Below are positions 45,008-54,953 of a DNA stretch of 64,000 nucleotides, in pieces. This stretch comes from Suillus spraguei. Its lineage: Eukaryota > Basidiomycota > Agaricomycetes > Boletales > Suillaceae. A model generated the notes under the pieces. The model was not told the origin of the DNA. It saw only the letters and a list, made by a program, of their open reading frames with translations, and did not search any database. The stretch is taken from NCBI GenBank assembly GCA_016800925.1, contig JABCPU010000043.1:212926-276925 (forward strand), written 5' to 3'. The translations under genes were made by a program, and so were the position numbers. The number at the start of each line of letters is the position of its first letter. Within the stretch, counting starts at the first letter, position 1.

Positions 45008-45800
45008 ATGATGACCACCAAAGAATTTGAATACAAAATCGGTCTCCCAACCAGTTTTGATGGAGATCGCGACAACTCTCTAGAATTCATCCAATCATGC
45101 AATCTATGCTTTGATATCAACGAAAAACTCTACACCACCAACAAGCAGAAAATCATCTTCATTACATCCTTCATGACCGAGAAGAACACCAAATCTTGGA
45201 AAGAACAATTCCTTGCTCACGCTCAGTCAACCGATTCCTCTGGACAAAAGGTTGGTTACGGGACATTGAAAGATTTTATGAAAAGCTTCAATGAAGCTTT
45301 CGAACCAGTGGATACCAGAGGGACCGCATTAACAAAGCTCAGGGACCTCAAACAAGGAAGCGGCGATCTTCATACCTATATCGCTGACTTTGAGGCACTT
45401 GCAGCCAAGGCCCACATCACCGACGATGCCACTAAGATTCAATTCTTCCAAGACAGCCTCAACTTAGGTATCCTAACCAAGCTTTTCGCGCCAGGAGATG
45501 TCTCAGAGATATTCTGTAACGTTGTATTGCAATGTGTTTCCATTGACAACTCCCACCACCGCCTTCTAGCGTTACGAGCACATCATGCTCTGCAGCAGAA
45601 GAAGAAGAACTATGGAAACACGCGTTACACACCCAATCGTGATTCCAATGCAATGGTCGTAGATCGGATCTCTGATATGGAAAGATCCGAATGTATGAAA
45701 AAAGGACAATGCTTTGGATGCAAGAAAACCGGACACCATATTCACAACTGTCCTAAAAGAAAGAAGAAAACCCCACTCCGTCAAACCATGTTACAAACTG
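45008..45800 (+). pseudogene. gag: gypsy#3 Gag, interrupted by KDZ#2
   Basis: Starts at tandem ATGs (45008, 45011) and is open through the knuckle CFGCKKTGHHIHNC to TPLRQT at about 45785, after which KDZ#2 sequence gives a short foreign tail and a stop. It is diverged from the two identical Gags of gypsy#1 and #2 at scattered residues. Capsid-like function is known for the family; this copy is disrupted. Confidence 0.82.
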
Positions 45801-46395
45801 AGCCCCTTCAGTGACAAACTCCGTACTATACGGGTCACCCGACCCACATAATATCCCGTCAAAGACGGGCCAGCGGATGGTGGGCCGAGGTTATGTATAT
45901 CCTCGATGTTGACGGATGGGCCGGGGGGAATATTATTTCCGATGGAGACGGGTGGGCCGGGAGACTTATATTTTCGGGAGAGACGGGTGGGCCGAGGGAA
46001 ACATGATTTCTAATGTTGACGGATGGGCCAGGGGGATATAATCCCCGACAGAGATGGGTGGGCTCATCTGGGTAGTATGTAGAGTAGGATATTATAGACA
46101 GCTGGGCTGAAGAGAGATGCAAGGCAAATATTATTGCATAGACGGGTGGGCCGAGGTAAGAGAATATTACATATACGGGTGGGCCGAGGTGAGAGAATAT
46201 TACATATACGGGTGGGCCAAGGTGAGAGAATATTACATATACGGGTGGGCCGACGTGGGGTGTATTACATAGACGGGTGGGCCGAGGGTGCAGTAAAATA
46301 TTTATTGCATAGACGGGTGGGCCGATGTGGGGGAATTTTACATAGACAGGTGGGCCGAGGTAAAATATATTACATATACGGGTGGGCCTAGATAT
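45801..46395 (+). repeat. KDZ#2 left TIR and subterminal repeats
   Basis: TIR as in KDZ#1, followed by about 15 GACGGGTGGGCC-like words up to 46388, more than in copy #1. The last eight lie in 34-40-bp units. Two extra units here (about 46270-46380) are absent from copy #1. Confidence 0.8.
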
Positions 46396-48840
46396 GTATC
46401 ATAAAGACGTACAGCTGATGTAGCCACCAGAGAATCAAACACATAGGATACATGCACCCTATGAGTGCATATACCTACCATCAACCACCAAAATCTAAAC
46501 CCTGAAGCACAAAAACCTGAATTCATCATGTCTGACATTCATCGATAATTGAGGTGCCGGGTGCCGCATACCAAGTCCCGAATCCAGGAACTCAAAACTG
46601 GAGATGCAAACTAGAGATTTCCTGAATTCCAGATACCCGGACACCCGAAACACAACACACAAGGTGAAAGATGTAAAGTCCATGTGTGGAGTCATCTAGT
46701 GCTGAGTGCCGGGTGCAGGTGCAGAGTACTGAAACTAGAAACTAGAAACTCGAGATTCGAGACAAAACAGACATCTACCAAAAATGTGTGGATCAAAGTT
46801 TTGTTGTTGCCTGACATGTGTCTGAGTCCCGAGGACCAAACCCCGAAATTGTAGACTACCAGATTTCGGGATTTGGGGTTCGGCACTCGAGATTCAAGAT
46901 TTGAGATGAAAAAGATATCTACCAAAAATGTGTGGATCAAAGTCATTTTATTGCCTCACATTGTTTTCGGTCTCAAGTGCAAAAGCCAGAGTACCGAACT
47001 GCGAACCCCTAAATAGTAGACTACCAGATTTTGGAGTTTGGAGTTTGGCACTTAGAATGTGTGGATCAATAGGTGTCTATTGCCTCACATTGTTCTGAAT
47101 CCCGAGTTGCGAGTGCTGGGTGCCGGGGTTCAGGGATCAGCACTGACAATATGTTGCTCAAGATCTTTCACATTATGAGTACCAAGTCCCGAGTGCCGAG
47201 TGCCGGGTGCTGGGTGCCGGAGCTCGGAAGTCCCGAGTCCCGAGTGCCGGGTGCCAGAGTTTGGGGTTCGGCACATACAATATGTGGATCGAGGACTTTC
47301 ACATTGTTTTGACTGCCGAACTCCGAGCTCCGGCACCTGGGAGTTAGCGCAATGTGAGGCAATACCATAATATTGATTTACACATGTTGAGTGCCGAACG
47401 CCGAGCTCCGGCACCCGGGAGCTAGCACAATGTGAGGCAATACCATAATATTGATTTACACATGTTGAGTGCCGAACGCCGAGCTCCGGCACCCGGGAGC
47501 TAGCACAATGTGAGGCAATACCATAATATTGATTTACACATGTTGAGTGCCGAACCCCGAGCTCCGGCACCCGGGAGTTAGCACAATGTGAGGCAATACC
47601 ATAATATTGATTTACACATGTTGAGTGCCGAATGCCGAGCTCCGGCACCCGGGAGCTAGCACAATGTGAGGCAATACCATAATATTGATTTACACATGTT
47701 GAGTGCCGAACCCCGAGCTCCGGCACCCGGGAGCTAGCACAATGTGAGGCAATACCATAATATTGATTTACACATCTTGAGTGCCGAACCCCGAGCTCCG
47801 GCACCCGGGAGCTAGCACAATGTGAGGCAATACCATAATATTGATTTACACATGTGGAGTGCCGAACCCCGAGCTCCGGCACCCGGGAGCTAGCACAATG
47901 TGAGGCAATACCATGATATTGATTTACACAAGTTGAGTGCCGAACCCCGAGCTCCGGCACCCGGCACTCGGTGTTCGGCACTCAACTTGTGTAAATAAAT
48001 ATCATGGTGTTGCCTCACATTGTGCTCACTCCCGGGTGCCGGAGCTCGGGGTTCGGCACTCAACTTGTGTAAATCAATATCATGGTATTGCCTCACATGG
48101 TAACCCAGCACTCGGTGATCGTGATTCGGGACTCAACTTTGTATTGCCTCACATGGTTCTAACTCATGGGTGGCGGGGTTCGGGGCTCGGTGTGAAAATA
48201 TATGGATCGATATCTGTCTCAGTGTTATGAGTACCACGTCCCGAGTCCCGAGTGCCGGGTGCCGGAGTTCGGGGTTCGGCATTCAACATGTGTACATCAA
48301 TATCTTTGTATTGACTCACATTGTTCTCACTCCCGGGTGCTGGGGTTCGGGGTTGGGTGGTTAAATATGTAGATCAATATCTTTCACATGGTTATGAGTC
48401 CCGAGTCCAGATTCCCAACTGCCGGGTGCCGGAGTTCGGGGTTCGGTACTCCCCACGTGTAAATCAATATCTTGGGATTGCCTCACATGTTTCTCACTCC
48501 CGGGTGCCGGGGTTCGGGGGTCAGTGATAGAAAATGTGCATCGACATCTTTCACATTGTTATAAGTTCCAAGGCCCGAGTCCCAAGTGCCGGGTGCCGGA
48601 GTTCGGGGTTCGGCACTGAACATGTGTAAATCAATATCTTTGTATTGCCTCATATTGTTCTAACTCCCGAGTGCCGGAGTTCGGGGTTCAGCACATCAGA
48701 TATGTGAATCGATATCTGTCACATGGTGATGAGTCCCAACTCCAGGGTCCTGGGGTCCGGGGTTCGGCACTTCAGATATATGGAATGATATGTTTCACAA
48801 TGTGACCTGGCACCCGGCACAAGGTAATTCGACAGAGATG
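46396..48840. repeat. KDZ#2 left minisatellite region, with eight 78-bp tandem units
   Basis: From 47320 to 47960 there are eight near-perfect 78-bp units, each with GAGCTCCGGCACCCGGGAG, a CACAATGTGAGGCAATACC block and TGATTTACACATGTTGAG. They run in reverse orientation and then flip near 47955 into two or three forward units. Copy #1 has only one reverse unit, so the array expanded or contracted after the copies separated. The remaining flanks are more degenerate units of the same family. Confidence 0.8.
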
Positions 48841-48992
48841 TTTCAAATTCTTTAAATTGTGTGTTGTGTTTCAGGTAGAGGAAGTCGCGAAATATCATTT
48901 GTGAATCTCCATTGTCCAGTTCCGGATGTCCGGACTTGGCATCCAGCACTGACATTCATTCAAACATTGTATATACATCTATGAACCTACAA

Positions 48993-51130
48993 TTATGTAG
49001 CCATTTCACCCTCATCAGCAGAGGGTTCAACCTTCACCTCAACATCCATATCATCAGAATCATATTCTGGGACAAGGTTGCCCGGATCATCTGGGTCCAC
49101 AAGTTCGCCGGACGTTTGTGGACCCTCAGGCTGAATCTGGCTCAGCTCAAATATGAGACCCTCAATGATAGATGCAGGCTGGACTTTCGGAGACGGAGGC
49201 TCCATTCCTGCCATATCCAAGTCAATGAGGGGAGCAAGTGCAGATGGGAGTGGTGAGATGGCCAGGGGGACGGATTGATCAAGCAAAAAGGTTGCATTGA
49301 CAGGAGAGTCGGGAAGTGGAAATGAAGGGTGCCGGTCCATGACTTTGCGACGAAGGCCCTCATGGAGGTGTTGCAGGGTATCAATCTTACCATCCTGCTC
49401 CGCCACACGAGCCTCAAGAAGAGCAATTCGAGCGGCACCATCCCGAATCGCAATTGCCATGGAATGGAGATCCGGCATGGGAACATCGAGTGCCGGACGA
49501 GGCACTGGGGCGCTTGAAGACGGAATAGCTAAGTGAAAGATAAGGTCAGATGGTCATAGACAATTGGGGTGACTCACAAGCTGATGCAGGTGCAGGTGTC
49601 TTGGGGGCAGTGATTGTCTTGCTGCGCCCACGGGACTGTGCCTTGGGTGTGGTAACAGCAGGGACAGCTGGAGTGCCAGAGGGGCCACGAGATTGACTGC
49701 GAGTTCGGGCTTTGGACTGCGAGGCAGCCGGCGCATTGGAGGGTGCTCTGGAAGGTGTCCTGGAGCGAGCCTGCCGGGTGGTAGACTTCCCTCGAATACG
49801 TTTTGGCGGGGATCCCATGGATGCTAGGACACATTTGATCTTCTTGGTGGCGCAGCGGACGCACGACAAACATGGGGCACGGGTCCTCCTGTCCAACCGA
49901 GTGGCGCAGGGCCACTTCTCCTGGGTGCAATAATGGCAGGGGTTGTTCTGTGGGTTCCATTAGTTGATGGACTCATTGGAATTCATTAGAGTACTCACTG
50001 GGCCGGGAATGAGAATATCACCTGTATCCATGACTGCAGGTTCCTCAGCCGGAGTGCTGGACATTGCCTGGGGGGTCTCGACAACCTCCGGACGACTGCC
50101 GGAGGTGGCCTGACAATGGGTAAGTACAGGCGGGAGGTCTGGACAAAGAATGATGACTCACCATCACCTTGGGTGGACTGCCGGCAATGAGCTGATGATA
50201 CATAAGCATTTTTCCAAGTGCCGGACAACTAAATATTACTTACTGAAGCAGGACCAAACAATTGCTTCTTTGGGGAACGTGGTGAACGAGGGGAATGAGG
50301 CGTCCCTACACCAATTGTGGAAGGCCGGGGAACGTTGAGCGCCGGCACTCCACTCGAAATAGGCTACAGAAAATTGAGAGAACGAAAACAATGAGCTGGA
50401 CGACATACCTGAACAATTGTGTCTTCATCATCTTCCGACTCCACAAGCACATTCTGCTTGACATGGCAAGTTGCCTTGACCCGCTTGCGACCCTTCTTGG
50501 CCGACTTCGGAGGTGAGGAAGAGTGTCCGGACATCATGGGGACTCCCTCTTCCTGCTCCCTTCCACCTCCGGCTCTGGGTCAGCAACAACCGCCTTACCT
50601 TTTCCTTTGTCCCGGAGCTCGGAGGTGGCGTGGGTGGAAGAACCAGCGACATTGCTGGTGATGACGGGTGGGGAGGGAAGGTCCACAGTGATTGGGCCAA
50701 TGGAAGGGTTAGGCATGACAGGGAGATCACCTGAATGGTCACCTAACGCCTCCCAGGCACGAATCTTGCTGCGCCAGGAGTGTTTCAACACCCGGGGGTC
50801 GTCATGACCGATGCTGTGCCAGTTGGGCCACACCCGGGGAGTCATGGACCTGACTCTCATCAACTCCTTGGAGCAGGATGCAATGATGCCGGGCATGTAA
50901 GGCCCTTTCTCATGCTCCCGGACAATCTCAGCCTACCCAGATCTTAGAAAAACCAAAAGTAAAATTAACACATGAATGGTGCTTACCACAAGATTAGTGA
51001 CTTGTGCTGTCAGAGCAAGGTGGGCTTGGCCAGTGCCGGCAGGCATGAGCCGAGCCCCGGCGATGATGCCCACAATCTGAGCAGTGGTTGCCTTGAGACT
51101 GGCCAAAGAGGTTTCAACTGAAGTAGACAT
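48993..51130 (-). pseudogene. KDZ gene A, cysteine-cluster protein (copy #2)
   Basis: Exons from ATG 51130: 51130-50987, 50932-50409, 50363-50244, a short exon near 50180, about 50100-50003, about 49952-49577 and about 49530-48993. Introns are short GT-AG. The second exon is Pro/Ser-rich with a basic KGKGK motif. The sixth carries CHYCTQEKWPC, then CLSCVRCATKKIKC (C-x2-C-x2-C-x6-C), then an RS/KT-rich basic stretch. The last has a Leu/Ala helix and an acidic tail ending EGEMAT. One G is missing from a G run at about 50540 (copy #1 has it), shifting exon 2, so this copy is formally broken unless that is an assembly error. Possibly a nuclear, DNA-binding partner of the transposase; inferred, not shown. 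Confidence 0.6.
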
Positions 51131-51349
51131 TTGGATTGAGTTGAAAGATGTGAAAAGCTGGAGATAAGTTTGAAATCTGTGATCACTTGGATGAAGTTTC
51201 AAAAGAAACCAGACAATTGAAGGACAATCTTGATAAGCGTTGATTGTTTGTCTTTGTTTGGTCGTGGTTCAACTTTCGGCTGTTGCCAGCCATGTGTTGA
51301 ACTTCGAAGTTATCAGTTATCAATCAGTTTGATCAGTTGATCAGACATC
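51131..51349. promoter_or_regulatory. Divergent intergenic region between genes A and B (copy #2)
   Basis: 219 bp between the two start codons, nearly identical to copy #1, with the overlapping TTATCAGTTATCAATCAG and GATCAGTTGATCAG words just upstream of gene B. Likely holds both promoters. Confidence 0.35.
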
Positions 51350-52366
51350 ATGAGATCTCAACCAGCAGTCAGATTTTATGAACCTCCGGTCACTGAATAC
51401 AACTCAATGGATGTGGATGATTCAACCGAGTCCCGGATTTCACTAGGTATGTTGTGCTTTCAGTACAGCTCTCAATTGACCGGAGATGGACCAGATGCAC
51501 TGGATGATGTATACCTTGGGCCGGATGATGAGACTGAGTCCCGGATTTCATCAGGTATGTGTTGCTTTGAGTATATCTTACAATTGACTGGACATTTATT
51601 AGATCCAAGTGAAGATGTATACCTTGGGCCGGATGATGAGATCGACTATGATTCTGGGTCATCAGGTGTTCCGGATGTCTTGGATGCAGTTTCTGGTAGG
51701 TTTCTCAATTCACATTTAGATAATCCAACTTTGGATGTTCATTCAATCCATCCAGATCATTTATACCCGGCTCAGCCTGAGGAACTGCCTTTGTTCAACG
51801 ATCCGGACTTGTACCTAGGGCCTGATGATGATCTTATTGATTGTGATGAAGCACCGGAATGTGCTGATGTTGAGACTGATGCTCCGGCTATCCCAGGAAT
51901 AGCAATTCCAGGTGAGTTCACCCATACAATCTCATTTTTATTGTTGATGTGATGTCCCAAGCACATGCAACACCTCCTAAATGTCAGTCCCCCATACCGG
52001 AACTCAGCAATGAAGACCTGCGTGCCATGCTTAGGGAGTTCATGCCCCTAGGGTCATATGATCAAACAGAATGTGAGCATTTAATTGTTCATCATGTATC
52101 TTTCTGCTAATTTTCTTGAAGTTGAATCAATTCTGGATCGCCTGGACCATTACCAACAGCGTCATGACCATCTTCCGGAGCCTACCGTACATCAACTCCT
52201 CGAGGCTGACCGACCATTCCGAGTGGCTTGGGCTGACACATCCGACAAACTCAGAAGAGCTGATATGGACCTCCGGAGGTTGCAAAGGGCCAAACAGATG
52301 AGCTCTGAATTGCTGCTTGTATTAGATACCCTCATTGAAAAGTGTGATGATCAACCCCATATGTAA
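51350..52366 (+). CDS. KDZ gene B, acidic repeat protein (copy #2)
   Basis: ATG 51350, stop at 52366. Possible introns at 51447-51494, 51555-51602 and 51666-51719 (48, 48 and 54 nt) would all be phase 1, and each following exon begins AT. Two more clear introns start at GTGAGT about 51911 and GTGAGC about 52074. With or without the first three, the frame stays open. The modules contain DDVYLGPDDE, EDVYLGPDDE and LYLGPDDD; the last exon is a charged, Leu-rich helix with ESILDRLDHYQQRH and RRLQRAKQMSSELL, likely coiled coil. No known domain. Conserved without stops in both copies. Confidence 0.58.
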
Positions 52367-52857
52367 ATATTTTGATATTCATTCACATACTTACATCATG
52401 TTCACCACTGAATTTTTCATGTATAACAATGACATTTCCAATTGATTTTAGATGATGCACACACCCAATTGTCCCATTCCAACAGCCAATTATTGATTCC
52501 CGGGGTCCGGAGCTCGGTGATTGGGATTCATCCGGAACTCGGTGATCGGGTTTCGTGATATTTGGATTTTCATTCACATACTTAAATCATGTGAACCACT
52601 GAATTTTTCATGTATATCAATGACAGTTCCAATGTATTTTAGATGATGCACAAACCCTAATCTCTAATACCAACTACCAATGATTGATACTTGGGTGCCG
52701 GACCTCGGTGATCGGGAGTCGTCCGAACTCGGTGATCAGGATACGTCCGGAACTCGGTGCTTAGGATTCAACATTTTGGAAGTGGGACACTGTGTTTTAA
52801 GAAGTGTGACAAATGATGAAAATGTGGTAAACATGGGGGCAGTTTGGTATATGTACA
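52367..52857. repeat. Short repeats between genes B and C (copy #2)
   Basis: Same layout as 18660-19140: two related segments of about 180 bp and CCGGAACTCGGTGATC units. No gene is seen. Confidence 0.5.
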
Positions 52858-54716
52858 TTATTTCCTTCCCCTTGCCCTGGTTACTCGAAGTGTACTCTCT
52901 ACCGGCTTTTGAGACTTACTCCGGGTGGTCCTTGCGGATGGTTCAATGACAGCTTTCTTGCCTGTATACTCCTTGGTTCCGGCGATGCGTTCCTCTCTTC
53001 CACTTCCTCAGTGATCCCGGCCAGGAGGTCGCCCATCCGTGATGTCAAAAGTGCACCTGCCTTGGCCGGCCTGGCCGGCGAGGCTCCGGCATTGAACATG
53101 GAACTTCTGTCTCCTTGGGTGCTGAAGATGGGTGTGCTATTTGTCTGGGTTTCTTCAGTGGGGATCGACCATCAGCCGAGTCATCATCAATGTCATCCTC
53201 CTTGTCATGAGTTTCACTGTCGGTATCACTCTCGGCTTCGGTTGATGGATCCCGGGGCCTTCGGAGAGTTCCACTCTTCTGCATTCTCACTTGACGAGTC
53301 AGACGCGATGGCGACTTGCCGGATACCACGGATGGTACCATGTCCCCATCCTTGTTCTTCCATGCTTTGAACAGAAATGTTGAATCTTTTCCTGTTTCCT
53401 GCTGAGCATACCAGAAATTGAGCAAGGCCGTTGTGTCCCAGTTTTGCAACTTCGAAGGCTCCTTCAGGTCAATATCCGCCGGAAGATACTTCTTGCCACA
53501 AAGTCATCCTGACTTTGTACGAGGGCACTCCATGGCACGACAGCCTTGTCATTCCCGGAACATATTCCTGTGTCCACGCATTCAGCAACAGCTCAGATGT
53601 TGCCACGAAAGACTCACTGTAGTGCGATGTAAGAAACGCCCTGACTATGGCTTTCTTCTCCTCAAGTTTTGTTTCCGTGATGTCTGGAAGCAACGGCATC
53701 CCATTTCCATCTGTGTCGAGTTCCAAAGCTGGTTTTCTGACTCTTTTGCGACCTCCCTTGACCTGTCGTCCTCCGTCCTGTGCCCCGGCACCTATCATTG
53801 TGATGATCAACGAATTCATTCTTGCATCCAAAGTTCAAACACTCACCGAACTGTTCCTGGGCGTACTCCTGCCATACTGGCTCAATGTCCTCCCAGTCCT
53901 TAGTCTTCATGAAGCTGTCCCCATCTCCTAATGCCTCATTATCATCATGCCTGCACACATATATTGAGATCCAAGATCGGCGATGACGGACACAATTGAC
54001 TTACATCCCGAACAGAACCTCTCCCTGTTCATTCTTCCAAGCTGACAACACAAAAACTCTCATCCCGCATTGCCTCCACATCTCTTTCGAAAAGTGCTCC
54101 ATATATGCCGGTCCCTTCTTACGAGCAACTTCTGCTTGTATCTCCGGAGGAGGAAAGCTGTTTGACCATTCTTCCGCTGTTTCTTTTGCCTTCTCCAACT
54201 CGTCGTCGTCCAATTCAGCCATGACTCTCTTCACAGCCCCCTGATAATGTTTGAACATACTGGGATCTCCCGGCTTTGCCCCGGACTCGTCCTCAATCCT
54301 CTTTAGCACCTCTTCGCGCTTCTGCTGGTAGACCACCATCCTAGGCGTCCATTTCCTCCCATACTTTATCATGTCCTTCCTTTCCTTCCTTTTCTTGTTG
54401 TTGAACAACCAAGTGTTATACATCTGAGAGTTGATGGAAGAATAAGATGTTAAAATTGTAGTTTTTCAACACAACGAAGACGCATCACCTGCTTCCTCTT
54501 TTTCCATTGTCCTTGGTCGACTTTAGGAGCAAACAACCTGGCTGCCCTGGCAATTGCAGTGAAAACCCCTCGCTTCTCACCCCTTTTGGCCGCGGTCCAC
54601 TCAGGAAGGTAGTTCTTCAACTCCGAAATTTCGTTTTCCGTGAGCTTCTGTGTCTGTGGTTGACGTGCCCTATTTCTGCCGGAAGTCAAGTGAGTGGAAT
54701 GACCCGTCCTTGCCAT
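52858..54716 (-). pseudogene. KDZ gene C, unknown Agaricomycete protein family
   Basis: ATG 54716. Exon 1 (to about 54490) contains LKNYLPEWTAAKRGEKR and a Lys-rich end. Exon 2 (54423-54004) is strongly basic and helical (WLFNNKKRKERKDM). Exon 3 (about 53950-53850) is acidic. Exon 4 (from about 53797) begins with a basic patch (KGGRKRVRKP), then contains LEEKKAIVRAFLTSHYSESF. Frames shift by one base near 53550 and 53510, after which the match resumes with ALLNFWYAQQETG. Two more one-base losses (about 53080 and 52975) alter the C-terminus relative to copy #1. I recall such proteins as frequent in mushroom genomes, but know no function. KDZ#1 keeps only the last 80 residues. Confidence 0.55.
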
Positions 54717-54953
54717 GGTGAATCAAATTGCAGAATGGGCTGAGGATAAGCAAGGTGGAAGAATGAACGAATTGACAGAAGTTGATCTTTGACAAAAGCC
54801 TAACAGTAGCTTAATTGAGCTATATTGGTCCCGAAGCCATAAATGGACATAAATTTGTAATGAGTCGGCAGGACTGTATGACACCACAATGTAATAAAAA
54901 TTCATTCCACCTGAGCAGATGCTTTGCTTGCAACATTAGCATTATAAAATAAG

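Larger units (their letters stand above)
44407..45800 (+). mobile_element. Ty3/gypsy retrotransposon copy #3, 5' part
   Basis: A 476-bp LTR (44407-44882) followed by leader and gag, cut at 45800 by KDZ#2. The rest should lie right of KDZ#2, beyond the window. The sequence is clearly of the gypsy#1/#2 family but is not part of their identical tract. Confidence 0.85.

Noticed and set aside
47320..47960. Regular direct repeats that look like a CRISPR array
   Set aside because: The full 78-bp unit is repeated, with no unique spacers, in a eukaryotic transposon.
47130..47981. A 283-residue open frame on the minus strand with repeated RVPELGVRHSTC units
   Set aside because: The DNA repeat is 78 bp, exactly 26 codons, so any frame without a stop stays open. 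The other KDZ copy has no matching frame of this length and no start context or domain is seen.
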